A program made the position numbers and the translations under genes. Below the pieces are notes generated by a model, which saw only the letters and a list, made by a program, of their open reading frames with translations, was not told the DNA's origin and did no database searches. This document shows, one piece after another, positions 44,769 to 57,877 of a DNA stretch of 64,000 bases; position 1 is the stretch's first letter; the number at the start of each line of letters is the position of its first letter. Source of the DNA: Plutella xylostella (taxonomy: Eukaryota > Arthropoda > Insecta > Lepidoptera > Plutellidae); NCBI RefSeq assembly GCF_932276165.1, contig NC_064009.1, forward strand, positions 7,626,001 through 7,690,000. Reading direction: 5' to 3'.

Positions 44769-47605
44769 CTGTAACAACGGGAAAGGAGGTTAGGGCGTTG
44801 TTGGTGATACCGCAGAATAATAACTAGTACAGTGATACTGGATATTGATAAGAAAATATTTGGTTTGTTGAACGTACTAGATTTTCATAGTGGTGTAGAT
44901 TTTTTTTATTGACTGTGTTAAAAGGACTATTTTCCGCGCAATTTCGGCGATAACTAAATAAGTCTAAATACGTATCGTACCAAATTATTATATTGGTTAT
45001 AGATAAGCTTTATCTTTAGGTAAACAACCTGATAATCTCCTTACATAAAGTGTACTAAAGATTGCATGTAATAACTGATTACAACAGTAATTTCGATATG
45101 TGTATTTAATTTATTGCATTTCGCATTGGAAGTTTTTAACAAGGCTGTCCACTATCAGTCGCACTTATCAACGGCAGAAAATAAGTCAAAAACTTAAATA
45201 TATATAAAAATATTATTGGTAAATGGCGCAGTTGGAGAATTTTACGTTGAAGTTTGTTTCCAACTACCTATTTGAATTCCAGATACTTTTTCTTATTTCT
45301 AGCTATGCTGCATTTGTATAAACAGCGCATGTAGCACATTCTTTGAAATGTCTTTGACCCATACCTACCATACATAGGTATTGCGTATTCAATTCACATA
45401 AACAAACAAAGAGTGTTATTATTATTATTGTATGCATGAATGTTGAACCACAACACATACGCAATAAGTAAGCAATTTATGAATGATCTTTATTTTAATG
45501 CAACATAGGCTTTACACATAATTAACATCTAGTATTGTAGCACTATACCACTGAGTCCACTCCTAGGTATACTGATCAAACTATTCACCCATCTTTAGTC
45601 AAACATAGTTCACTCCCGGATAGGCACATCAAACAAGCGAAATTTTACGGTTATCCACCTTATGTCACTCTAGCAACCACACTTAGGTATTATTAAATAA
45701 CTGTCTGTATTGTATTATATTGCACTACACCCAGCCAGGAGTTACCCTGCATCCCGGATTACGCCGGCACAACCAGGGAGCACATAGTTAAAAAACACAC
45801 ACACTAAGGTTAAGTCGAAATATTAAATAACTATCTGCGAGAAAAATAATAATTTATTAATTATACCTATCAAGTCTCATACTGGGCGGCGCTCACTCGC
45901 GAATGTTATTGTGTGATCAACTGCTCATGCCATGGGCACGGCGCGTGGGAGTCTTCGCTACTTCTACTACTGATACTGGCGGAATTGGGTGAGAAAAACA
46001 TGTGATATTTTTTAAATTGCGAATGGTTTACTCGATTTAACTTTAATCACATCTAATTACATTAACTTGTACCTCAGGCCATTTACATAACATGCAAAAA
46101 ATATATCCTCCGTCTTCCTTAAATATTCTTTTTTTTAAATCGTAAAACATGACTTTTATCCAAGGTTTACACACGACAGAAGAGCGATCATTCAACTTGG
46201 ATATCGTCGTTTTGGCCTTACATGTTTCGGTAGCTAAATATACGATACTGTTTTTGTTTTAATATAATAATCTCAAATATATTTTGTGAGGCAAAAAGCT
46301 GTTTTTGTACCTCAGGTACCAGATTACCTTTCCAAGATCCTAAGCAGCCAGAATTCTACAGATATCTAGTTTCTATCTATGGTGAGGTATTCAAACCCTA
46401 AGCTCCTTAATGCAGTGGTTCAAAGATGTTAATGTCACTGCTAACCTCCGTAGTGCATTTAAACCTTCTGACCTCAGTCTAGATATTTTATGTAAATGTG
46501 AAGCGCAAATTGTCTTCTCATTCTCACGACTACGACTGTTTGTCTGATGGTCAAATGACAGTAATGAACGTAAATACAACGACAATCTATTAGTCCCACA
46601 CAGCGCAACTGACCCAAAATAACAACTTCAATTTCAATTTCAACTTCAACAAAAAAACACATACAATTTATGGAGTATGTACTGTATAAAATATTAAGTT
46701 GACTGGCGGGAGTCAATCAATAAACGTAGTTGTAAAACAGTAATTGATCAACAACATGTATACTTATCATGAACCTGTAACCAACCGTACAGCTGTTGAC
46801 CTACCACAAAATACGAGCTTTAAAGCATCGTATCGATCCTATCATAAGATCATACTGCAAATTACTAATGTCAGTTCCACCGGCGTAACACAGACCAACA
46901 CAATAGTAGTCTGTAACTCTGTACCCAGTCTGTGTAACTCATAAATGTTTCCTTCAATTGTCTCGGAGCCGAATCGGAAAAAACTCGCGGGAAACTGCGG
47001 CTCACGTCTCCGTGCCTGGCGCGGGTTGGTACGACCTAACCCACCCATACTAGAGAACATTCAGCTTACACGTCCTTATAACAACGCAGTAAAGCTCAAT
47101 ATGTGACGACTGTATTTGTCCAGCGTTTAACATTCGTGCATGGCCTGGGTTGAGCCCTGGTTGTGGGACTTTGCTACGTATGTTTACGGATTAGAGTCAG
47201 TTATCGGTTGGAATGTTAATTGTGATTTGGATTTCGGCTGCGTAAGAGCATGTTAGCTTATCAATGGCAAATATGGCGACGGCTGCTGCTGGTACCTACT
47301 TGGTATGTTGCAATCAATCCTTTGTTTATTTAAAATGTAACCAATGTTACCTTATTCAAGAATTAGCTAAATTAGCAATCCTGGCACGAGGTAGGCGTTC
47401 CGAAGGAAATGTAAAATCAAGTAGCTTTCTTTGACTTTCCAAGTTTCCATTAAATTACTGGGTGCTGACTGCTGACTTGATCACGTTTCGCCGTTTGTAA
47501 TTAGATAACCTAAAAGATTATTACGTACTTAACGTGATTATAACCATTGGGATGTATAAATATATCCTCTTACATGTAGTTTGATAAAGGTCTGGACTTC
47601 TGTGA
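44769..47605. other. Upstream intron or intergenic DNA
   Basis: GC-richer pockets occur at 45880-45990 and 46960-47050. On the minus strand the first has an acceptor-like CAATTCCGCCAG followed by a short Ser-rich frame, but no donor. I do not call either as an exon. The rest is AT-rich. Confidence 0.35.
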
Positions 47606-47812
47606 TCCTAACTAATATTATAAATGCGAAAGTAACTGTGTCTGTCTGTCTGTCTGTCTGTTACTCTTTCACGCCAAAACTACTGAACGGATTTGAATGA
47701 AATTTGGTACACATATGGTCTAGACCCTGAGGAAAAACATAGGCTACTTTTTATCCCGGAATTCCCACGGAAAAACTTTTTAAGGCGAAGCGAAGCTCGC
47801 GGGCACAGCTAG
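47606..47812 (+). mobile_element. Helitron-like non-autonomous element
   Basis: Full copy: TCCTAACTAATATTATAAAT head, conserved middle, ACAGCTAG end, flanked by A and T. Confidence 0.8.
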
Positions 47813-48011
47813 TATTAAATATAATCATATTTCCTCTATACACAAATCTGAAATAATCGCTTGTAATTAAAATGTCAGTTCACACTATACTATACCTAGG
47901 TATGTTGGGGTGGTCACGGAATTCTCACGGTGGCGTCGGTGAAGCGTCGAGCAATTACAGATAATCATCTAGATTGCCGCTTGTGAGCAAGTGAATAACA
48001 TGCATCCTGCT

Positions 48012-49028
48012 TAGGGAATACAAGCCCGGGATCCCGCTCCCCGGGATCCCGGGATCCCGGTCATTTTCCAGTCCCGAAATTTTTGGGATTACAATTTGCC
48101 AATCCCGGGATTTTCGGGATTGACAAAAAGGGTAAATTAGTATGTAAGGGTATTCTCGTAGCTTTGTTGTCATTAATTAGTAAAATGTCAAATGATAATT
48201 TTCTACCCGTGTGACGTCACAGATGTGATAATTTATAAACAAAATATGGCTGACACCGTTTTCGCCTGTTTATGAAAAGTAGAAAAGTAGTAGTAGAGTA
48301 GTAGAGGAGAGTATAGCACTTGCTCGTCCATACAAAAAGAGAAAACGTTTTACTACTTCTAAATATTATCCAATCTCTATGATTTTTTGTATATTATTGA
48401 CACAAGGAATAACTAGGTTTATAGCTTCTCCTATTTTCTAAATTTTCTTTAGATTTAAAGTTAGATAGGCACCTCAAATAACGTTATTTTTTGTGATCAA
48501 AACCAAGCCGTTTCTTGAACAATAAAAATGTATTTTTTTTTAAGCGAAACCTATAAACCTAGAATATACAGTCAGTCGCGAGCTGCAGTGCATCTCTATC
48601 GCACCCGTGTCCGGGGCATGAGAGTACAAGCGATAGCAAATGTTTTCCTAAATACCTATTTCGCTAGAATCGCGAAGGTATACTCTCCTCTTAAAGTTTT
48701 GCAATTGGCAAGGTCCAAAAAAATAATAGATTATATTGTTTAGTCTAATAGAGCAATTATTAATCATATTAGACCTACTTTAAAAAAGAGTCAAGTAGCC
48801 TATTGTTTATCTTTTTTTAAGAAGTAAGTATATTTTTTTTTCAACTAAGTATGGTCTGACAAAGTTAAATTATAAATACTGTGTCTCCAATAAACCTAAA
48901 AACTTTGATTCGTTAGATGTGTTTTTGTTTGTGACCTTAATCCCGGGACTATCCCGGGATCCCGGGATTGTCTTTATCCAGTCCCGAAATCCCGGGATCC
49001 CAAATAAAGGCCGGGATTGTATTCCCTA
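48012..49028. mobile_element. hAT-type element with palindromic CCCGGGATCCCGGG repeats
   Basis: The termini TAGGGAATACAA and TTGTATTCCCTA are exact inverted repeats. The octamer ATCCTGCT is duplicated at 48004-48011 and 49029-49036. Both subterminal regions carry several CCCGGGATCCCGGG palindromes and CAGTCCCGAAAT. 1017 bp; interior ORFs show no transposase. Organisation resembles the hAT at 21955-24508 with a different motif. Confidence 0.9.
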
Positions 49029-49036
49029 ATCCTGCT

Positions 49037-49487
49037 CGACTGTTATACAAAAACATTCTAAGGTGGAACAAAGGCATTTTTGACCTTTTGACTTTATAAG
49101 GTTATAGTTATTGTAGGTATATCTTATTAATAATATTCATAACATAAATATAGTCAATGGTATAGAAAAACGAAACGGGGTGATTGAAAGTTAAACAAAA
49201 TGTTTAACTTTGGCAAGAAGAGGTAATGTTCTCCACAGTCTTCAGAATATTATGCTATAGATAAACTTTTCGTTTGATATGAAAACAATTCAGAAACCCT
49301 ATCATATCAGCCATGTTATGTGGAAACATTGACGTAGCCTGTAGCTAAACGACAACGACGACGGTGGCGGCTGTGCAAGCAAACTGACGCACGTCAGATT
49401 CTTATAAACAAAGGTGCGGTGCCAAGGCAATGGTGGACTTGCTTTATTGATGTTATTATACTCAATCGCAACCTCTACTTGATATTT
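49037..49487. other. Non-coding sequence
   Basis: Nothing recognised. Confidence 0.35.
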
Positions 49488-50404
49488 AGTCCAGTCAAGG
49501 AATGAGGTGTAGAGTGCGTGAGCAGGTAACTAAGCGATTCCTTCAGAAACTTGTTCAGGGGGCTTAGGTTGTTAACATACCAAAAGTCCTGACTCCTAGG
49601 TGGTGAGCGGGGGGAAGGAAGGGGGGATAAAGGTACGAATTTTTGGTTTTTAGCTTATATCTCGAAAACGGTGCATTGGAGAGAAATATATTCAACTAAT
49701 GAAATGGAGATCTTAAAATTATCTAAAACTTTTATACGATATGTTTTTTTCTAATTCCTAACCGTTTCCTAACCGTTTTTTTTTTAATGTGAATATATAT
49801 GCATATGCTGGTCAATGTCCAACCCGACTAAAGTTACAGCTATTTTAAACTTGTATTTTGCTAAATTCACTGACTTAACTCACCGAGTTAGTAAGCTTAA
49901 GTGTAAGTAAAATAGCTGTAACTTTAGGTGGGTTGGACATTAACCAGCATATCTATATATATTCTAAAAGGGAATTTAAAAATCTACAACTTCTTTTGTA
50001 TTCATTTTTCTCATTTATGAATAGGTTTAGACAATATGAAGTAATGTTTATGAATGTTTTGACATGAATAAATTTTTCTTGTAAATTTCAACTTTTTCCG
50101 AGGGTATAGCTCGAAAACGGTTAGGAATTAGAAAAAAACATATCGTATAAAAGTTTTAGATAATTTTAAGAGCTCCATTTCATTACTCAAAAATATTTCT
50201 CTCCGATGCACCGTTTTCGAGATATAAGCTAAAAACCAAAAATTCGTACCTTTATCCCCCCCTGCTTCCCCCCGCTCACCACCTAGGAGTCAGGACTTTT
50301 GGTATGTTAACAACCTAAGCCCCCTGAACAAGTTTCTGAAGGAATCGCTTAGTTACCTGCTCACGCACTCTACACCTCATTTTGAGTCATTTATTGACTG
50401 GACT
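49488..50404. repeat. Long foldback element
   Basis: The ends AGTCCAGTCAAGGAATGAGG and (inverted) AGTCCAGTCAATAAATGACT start arms that pair over about 320 bp. An inner palindrome (CTGGTCAATGTCCAACCC / GGGTTGGACATTAACCAG) lies near 49809-49945. The left arm lacks roughly 100-150 bp present in the right arm (49950-50100). A second copy begins at 63665. No ORF of note. Confidence 0.85.
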
Positions 50405-53400
50405 AATTATATTATTTATTACCAATTTTATGATTGTTATAGGAACAGCAATATAAATAATATTGATGCATTCAAAACCTAAAATGTGAATAAATTTTAA
50501 TCGTAGTGTGTTTAAACTACAGCTACAAACTAACTAGCCGCTAGCCTAGCACAAAATATGAAACATACTTTAGAAAGTGACACGGGGCTATTAACAACAC
50601 GAACTTTTACAAAACACCACAATAACAATAATAACTTTTAAATACCAAAACTGTGAAGAAAACCACCCAGCAATTTAAAATGATAAAATGACGATTACAT
50701 AAGTAAACGCAACCTTGGGAAATACACACATTTGCGGGAGAAAGGTCACGAAATTGTGGCCAAACACGATGTTTCCAGGTGGAGAATGTAATACGACCTT
50801 AGAAGTTAGAAATAGCAGGCTCATAACGTGAAGCAGCTAAAAATTTACAAGTATGGCGAATTCTGGATAGAAACGACTTCATCAGTGCAAAACTCTTGAG
50901 CTGTGCTGCTGTGTTTGACATGACAACCGTTTAGCGTGTTTCCTGTTATTGTATGCAAACAATTATGTAAAAAAACAAGACACATAAGTACATATTATAA
51001 TCTGTACGTAATATATGTATATTGTACGTAGGTATATCTATTGTACGTATTGTAGAAAATTTCATATCATATCAAATTAAAAAAGGGGATTCAATCTAGA
51101 ACTCAATTAATTTTAAAAGGGACTATGCTGGACATCAATGGGTCAATTTTATTAGGATACAATGGAGCAACTGGCTCGGAATTATTAAAAGATCATTGAT
51201 CGTGGCCCATGGAGAAAGTTAACAACTTGTACGGATAATTCACAAAACACAATATTGGTCCTTGTTGTATGTATTGATGTAAAGTAGACGGTATTATTAG
51301 ATACAGGTTTTTTTTCAAATTTTTATCGGTTATATTTTTTTTAGTATAGAAACATGGAAAGATAAAACCTTATAAAGGTGAGAAAAATACAATGGTCCCT
51401 TGTATTCTCTGTTATTCAGGTTCGAATATACAATTACATATTTAATTTTTATGATATCTTATTCCAATCGGCGAACCGCGTATCAAAGCATGTTTCATAA
51501 CAAATATATTCAAGTCACGCCCTCAGCTATGCATTGTTATGATCCAATACATTCCATCGAGTTCCTGACCTCTCTTATTAAATTACCAGGCTTCGCATGC
51601 AATCACGTATTTGCGTAGCTTTTTGAGCTCTATTCCTATTGCAATAACATCAGCATGGTGGGTGGGTTGTATTTGGTGTTGGGAACCTGTTCTCGCTATT
51701 TTATTTGCAAGCGCAACGATTAGCTCGTGTGGGTGCTATTTTTATGTTGCTTCTTCGTCTTTGATTATAAACAATTATAATATTTGTTATGCTTCTTTAA
51801 ATCGAAAGATCTTGCAAATCTTTGCTCTGTTCTGATATAATTCTTAAAATGAATCTAAAATACGAAGGAAAAATAAAAAGTTTACTGGTAGAGAATGCTA
51901 CTACCATTAAATTCGCCTTTGTACCAATTTTATCATTTATCCATATAGGTATCAAGTATATTAAAAATATCGTGTATTGTAAATTTGTACTGTGTTGACC
52001 AATAACCAATGTCTAGTCTAGTGCCCCTACGTCCAGTTTATCTTATGATCACATAAATCACCATTCTGATCAAAATGGCCTTCTTCAATGTCAAGTTCAT
52101 ATAAATCATCATAAAATCACGATCAGATAACTCGCTAGTGTATTTGCTTCACTTATTTTTACACTATACACTATTTTGTGCAGGTATCTATAGGTATATT
52201 TATAGGTAGGTTGTGAAGGTATCTATACTTAAAAAAATATGATTTGATGATTTAAGAATTTATATTTATTAAGAGGAATTTCCATATCAAATCGCAAATT
52301 ACAATTATGCCCAGAAAATGAGCACATGCTTTGATAAACAATAAAATATAATGTATTGTTTATCACAGGGTACATGTGACCGTTTTTAGTTGGTAGTGTT
52401 TTATTCGAGGCATAAATAAACAGCTGTTGGTAAGAGAAGGAGCAATGCAAAAAAATTTAGTGGAGCCGTAAACATCAGATAAAATTAACTATAGGAATAA
52501 TATATAAGCTTTTACTTTTGCTTTAAAAAAAACATTTACACAGTTCATAAAACGATTAGGCAGCCGTAGAAAATCAATCGGATACCTTTGCGGGCAGGTA
52601 ATTGTTTAATTTGATTTAGCGTTCGTTGACATTTCCAACAGGCTTTTTCCAACGCTCCACTTCTTCTTAAGTGGTTTTCCTTAGGGCATTCGGGATAATA
52701 ATAGCTTCAGTCACTCTTAAGATCTAAGTCTCTCTTAATTTTTTATTCGCAAACTCTCCAAAATTGATCTGTCCGTTTGAGGGAAGTAGTTAAATTATTG
52801 AATATTTTCAGATAACTAAATCCATATGAGGTCCATGTCAAAATAAAATAATAAATACCATAGCCAATTTCCCATAGACATCTACGGATACAGTTAAATT
52901 TTATCAAACCGTGAAAGGCAGTTAAGTACTATCGGTATACTCTATACTTCTATACTAAATTATTTCAATAACGGGTAAGTAACCTCGCTTCAAGTCGCTT
53001 CCCGATTTGAATTTTGACATTAGAATGAAGCATTAAGTTTGATGTCAGTAAAGGCTAAGGTTAAGTCAAATCTCAAATACGTTTGTACATTAAACTCAAT
53101 GTGAGAACTTGTCAAAACCTAAGAATTATAATGTAGCAGTGTTTTATCGTTTCTGAAACTTTTGTTCAATACAAAAATAACACAGTTCTATACTGTGTTA
53201 TTATTAGATATCTATAGGCATTAGTACCTACTTTTTCACAATAAAATGAATGAATAAGAACTATAGTCTGTAACCTGTAACTATACCTCCATAGTCCATA
53301 CCTGAAATTGTTGAATTTGTTTGGTAAGACTAAACAAGACCGTAATAGATTGAATAGCAGATATGGACCTGCCAACTAAAAATCTTACTTAAGCTTTACA

Positions 53401-54393
53401 CAACATAGGATTGCTAAAGGTCCTTATGACATCGCGGTATGAGCTGCATAAGTAATCAAATCACGACCGTAAAAAACGCTACTAAAACCATGACAAAGGA
53501 TGTAAACTGAGTCACGAAATGATTCAGGTGGTGTAAAAGAGCCGAGTCAACTTATTAACCAATTTGTTGTTAACTTGATTTGAGTCATCCATCGGGAGGT
53601 GATGAACTAATCTACAGCCTGGCAAGTTCGTGGAGAAACATGGCTAGTTTTTTTCGGGATGTCAGCCCAGCTCTGCTTATGGGAAAGTAGCCATTACCAT
53701 GTAGGTACCATGACTATGTATTAAGAAAAATGTTACTAGCCAGGCTCTTTCTTATTGCCAGGCTGTACATAATGCGCTTTTGAATAAAAAACATTGCTTC
53801 AGTCGGCTATAATTACCATTATGGAATTTCAAAAATAAGAGAAAGTTAAGCCATTAATGGAAACCTCAGTAGTGTATAATGTGTCGCAGACATATCTAAG
53901 GTTTCAATAAAACAGAGCTTGAAATGTCATAAATTGAAATGTGCAGTAACAAGGTAGTGGTTAATTAATAGAATAGCTATAAATAAATGGCATAATATTT
54001 TCTCTTGCAAATCACCCAAGCATCAATCACTTGTCGTGTCATGGTCAAAGGATATTAGCTTCTGTCTACTTCCAGCAAGTATTGCGTATCTCCGTTTGTA
54101 CCACACAACTGCAATAATTTAGAAAACGACAGACCACTTTGTGCAAACCTCGACGTAAGCACCGAAGATACAACAGCCATTTCAGAACCGAAATAAAAAG
54201 TAAACCCATTGTAATTTCAATGCCATAAAAGTAATGACAATGGTGAAAATATACCGAAGTCAACTCTCAGAGTACAACGATTAAAAACCTGGTGGTGATG
54301 ATGCATCCGTCATCATGTCAATTAGGTAAATACATAATACATTTTAATATTTAAATATTTCTCGTGACGGTGTTAGTTAGAAAAAAAGTAAGA
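50405..54393. other. AT-rich non-coding sequence
   Basis: No gene or repeat is supported. Small ORFs (51400-51835, 52229-52450 and others) lack any signature. Confidence 0.4.
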
Positions 54394-54510
54394 ATGCCGC
54401 CAAAAAATGAAGTGGCCGCGCTGTCGTTTCTAATATTGTGGATATGTCAACATAATGTCGAAACAAATGACAACTTTAAGTCGAAGACGAAACGTGAGAA
54501 ACTTTTAACG
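54394..54510 (+). CDS. Possible signal-peptide first exon
   Basis: ATG at 54394 opens 39 codons ending TTA ACG|GTAAAC, a reasonable donor, phase 0. The N-terminus is MPPKNEVAALSFLILWICQH: a basic start and a hydrophobic core like a secretory signal, followed by a charged segment. Unspliced, the frame continues to a stop at 54585. No promoter motif was identified and no second exon recognised. Codon quality is better than in the surroundings, but chance remains possible. Confidence 0.28.
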
Positions 54511-56099
54511 GTAAACGAACACCACGCTTACGAGCATCTACATAACGTTGATTTTGCTTCAGTGAATTACTATGTATATTATTAACCAAAACCTTGAAAT
54601 TGAAACATTATTTCGTTTGTGTTGTTCACGCTTATAAATCATTTGAGGAGGGTGAAGTAAAGAGGGTTCATAGAGAAGTTTCATAGATTCCAGAATACTA
54701 ATACACTCGTGAGCAATGATTTAATGTACCTTCACCTTCGTGTCTAAGATGCTTCGTGTAAATTTTAGACAAATTAATCTCGGTTACGTCGACGATATAA
54801 TAGACGATGCTATCGCATGACTATCGAAATTACTGAGAACTGCCTTCGTGTTTCTAGCTACCGAAGATAATTTACAAATAAACACAATCAATGGGTGATT
54901 AGATAGATAACAAGATGTTTACGAGAATACTTGTTTATTTGAAGGACATCATCGATATTCGATAATAATGTGCATTTGTATTATCTTTGCATGTGCACTT
55001 AGATTCCCACTAGAAGGTTAGATTCTATTTGTTACATTATAATAATATATGGGTTAATTTAATTTTAATTGCAGTTTCTGTGTTAAATTACAATAGTACT
55101 CAAGTTTTCACTTCTTTGTCATACCAATACTCACATAGTTATTTAGAACTACACGAGTGGACAAAAGAAAAAAAAACAGGTACGCAACAAACCAAGGCCG
55201 GATAATAAAAGAAAGTACTAAGACTAGTACTAAGAGGGAATGCCAAGGCCCAATTAAAGCTTAATGTGCCTTAACAGTTGTGTTATGTTCCGATTTAATC
55301 TAGAAAGCTAAGTTAGTAACGTGTTAATGAACCTTAGAAATAACAATTTTTCTTCTACGAGTTTGTACTTTTACAAAAAGATATACAAATTAGATGATTG
55401 TAAAATTGTTTTTAACTTTGAATTTTTACGAAGACACTGAATGAAAACTATGTAGGTACTTGTGTTGTGAATTCATGGCATAGAAATGTGGAATGTGGCG
55501 TTGAAAAACAAAAATAGACAAACATTTCAACAAAGGGAAATGGGGCGACGTGTGAAACAAAATACCCGGGCCTCAAGTCTGCTATTGGTTATAAAAAATA
55601 TCAATGCAGATATCCTATAGAGACTCAATAGAGACTCCATTGTGATTGGCCCAAAAACGGTAGTCCCTACGACTCACGGCCAGTCTCGATAAAATATAAA
55701 TGCTATTGACACAGAGTGATCGTGACGTCATCTTGGCATATTATCAGTGTTGCCGCTTTTGTTAGAATTGTAAAGCCAGCATGCACGGATCGTCCGACTT
55801 GGGCTTAATTTGAAGATTTTTCACACTATTTATTTAAAAGTATAACTGTTTTATCTGATTCGATGCTTTTTAAAATCAATAAAAGACGTGTTATGGCATT
55901 TAAATATATTTTTCATATATTAAACTGGCTGTATAATTAAGACCATAGGCAAAAAAAAAACTCTATTGTCGTGTCGATTTGTTTGTTACACAGAGTAGGT
56001 AATATATATGGTTTTGTTTCTTATGTCAACTTTAACATTGTATCGTTTTGTTTTGTTTCGGTTTTCTCTGTTAGTTGTGGATAAAAAAACATACAGACG
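54511..56099. other. Non-coding sequence
   Basis: Nothing recognised. A less AT-rich patch at 55550-55800 has no ORF. Confidence 0.4.
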
Positions 56100-56518
56100 A
56101 ATTCGTTCATTTCCCTGTTGAAAAGTGATCTCTTCGCGAAATTATCGCAAATATGGATTATTTATCGATGAATGTGCAGTTGTGCACGCTTTGAAAGCTG
56201 AATTAAGGAAAAGAGGCGCATAAATAAGCGGTCTCAAAGAGCACTTAATTTGGAGGTTAGTTTATTTACTGTTTACAAACTTATTTTTTACCAAATGTAT
56301 GCTTGTTTGCTTAGATAACAGTTATGTTTTTTCTTTTTACAGACACCAAGACTATGACCGTAACAGTAACTTGGTTGGAAACGTAGAGGACAGCATCATA
56401 CAACAAAATGATTCAGTGTATACTGTTGAGTGGCCTTCAGAAACTTTGTATAGCAGTGTGAACACTAAAAATGAAACTCCAGATCTAGATATTGTCACCA
56501 ATGAGTAACTACTTTGGA
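56100..56518 (+). pseudogene. SAP-domain protein fragment with in-frame stop
   Basis: In one frame 56151-56254 reads VVHALKAELRKRGA, then a TAA stop, then ISGLKEHLIW. This matches the SAP motif (LKxELKKRGLxxSGLKxxLI), a DNA-binding helix-extension-helix. A donor (AG|GTTAGT, about 56257) and an acceptor (TTTCTTTTTACAG, ending 56341) lead into a second exon in matching phase, with an acidic tail ending at the stop near 56508. The nonsense codon inside the SAP motif marks a pseudogene, or a decayed transposon accessory ORF given the Harbinger fragment nearby. Confidence 0.5.
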
Positions 56519-56530
56519 ATTTATGCACAG

Positions 56531-56749
56531 TGTACGGTGGCCTGCGCCTAAAAGTATACAGGCGGAGTTTTTAAAATAGCGATCCCTGATGATGAAGGGA
56601 CCAGCTACATCTGTTATAAATCCGGGGACGTGTTGTGTGTGATGTGTGTAGCAGTGGTGTTTATGTGGATGTGCTTGAGCAGCATGTGAGCTTGAGATCG
56701 CTATTTTAAAATCTCCGCCTGTATACTTTTAGGCGCAGGCCACCGTACA
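56531..56749. mobile_element. 219-bp MITE
   Basis: TGTACGGTGGCCTGCGCCTA and the next ~30 bp (to ATAGCGAT) are inverted at the right end with few mismatches. It starts about 20 bp after the SAP pseudogene stop. Target duplication is unclear because the ends are themselves TGTAC palindromes. Confidence 0.82.
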
Positions 56750-57500
56750 TACCATCGCTCTTACGGTGAATGAAAACATCGTGATAAAACCTGCATATCT
56801 AGATTTTCGAACCCACAAACCTGCAGAGGACCAGCGTGGTAGGAAATGGTCCAAGCTTAGGAGTGGAGTTTAGACCTTAAGGCGATATGCACAAAGGCTC
56901 CATTCGAGTGAGCTAGGTGCAGGTACTGACACCCTCACAAATAATAGAATACTTAGTATACTATACTACCATTATTTAGTTTCAACTAACAACTCAACCA
57001 GCATTCATTGTGTGGATTACTAATGTGTTATATTTTTTGTATAGCAGTGTGTTTAAACGGAAAGGATAAATAAAAGTTAAATCAGTGTGTAACTCTTTTA
57101 TTTTTATTGTATTTATTAAATGCCTAATCCATATTTACATTATGTTCTTTCTGAAATTGGTTATAATGATTTTCACAAACACGAGATTGTCGGATAATAA
57201 TTATTTCACAAGCCACTGTTTTAGAACAGTTTTATTACTTGGTAACATATGTCCTCCTTTTCTTTCCGAACATAACGGATCTGCACAACAATGCGGGATA
57301 GTAACTCGATATGATGATAGTTATTTTATAATTAATAAGCTTATAAGATTCAAGATTTTAAAACTTTATTGAGAACCTGCTCCTTTTTTCGGAGTATGTT
57401 AAAAATATGGCTAAGAGAATAATGCAATGAGTATCTGAAACGTATAATAAGTATACCTAAGTATTAGATAGTCTTCTACCATCCAGTTCAGAACAATTTT
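56750..57500. other. Non-coding sequence
   Basis: AATAAA at about 57067 could be a polyadenylation signal for the pseudogene region. Nothing else. Confidence 0.35.
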
Positions 57501-57508
57501 TTGCAAAA

Positions 57509-57877
57509 TTATAGACGGCTCCAAACCTTCATAGATATACCATCTTTCCTGCGTTCTTTGGCTATCAGGGGAGTTAAATCCGCGGCAATCTCCTTCACCA
57601 CATGCTTACTGAGGCGAAATGTCCTCACAAACTCCGAGTCCGGCAAACTCACGAGAGGATCGACATTCCGGCTCATGAAGGCGCGATTTCGACGCCGCTC
57701 CTTCAACTCCCGCCGACCTCTGTCCACTCTGTCTGCTAATATTAGCATTTCCCACCGCAAATTTAAATTATAATTCCGATCCATTATGACAACATCTGAA
57801 TAATACGTGTATATTAGGTGTATCTGCTCAATGGCCTCAGAATGGTAATTTTTGACAGATAAACCGTAATGAAGCAA
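57509..57877 (-). pseudogene. PIF/Harbinger transposase N-terminal fragment
   Basis: From the internal Met (57784) the peptide reads MDRNYNLNLRWEML, then a basic region (RRELKERRRNRAF) and VDPLVSLPDSEFVRTFRLSK followed by HVVKEIAADL. The DxEFxRxFRLSK motif is the N-terminal signature of HARBI1-like nucleases. The frame then ends after GISMKVWSRL, where the family continues for over 200 residues to the DDE catalytic domain. So this is a truncated, non-functional copy. Element ends were not found. Confidence 0.7.

Noticed and set aside
45880..45990. Upstream TBC exon
   Set aside because: An acceptor-like site precedes a short Ser-rich frame, but no donor in the required phase exists before the stop.
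46842..47060. GC-rich minus ORF as a TBC first exon
   Set aside because: The best donor leaves one base, whereas the exon at 44768 needs two; no family match.
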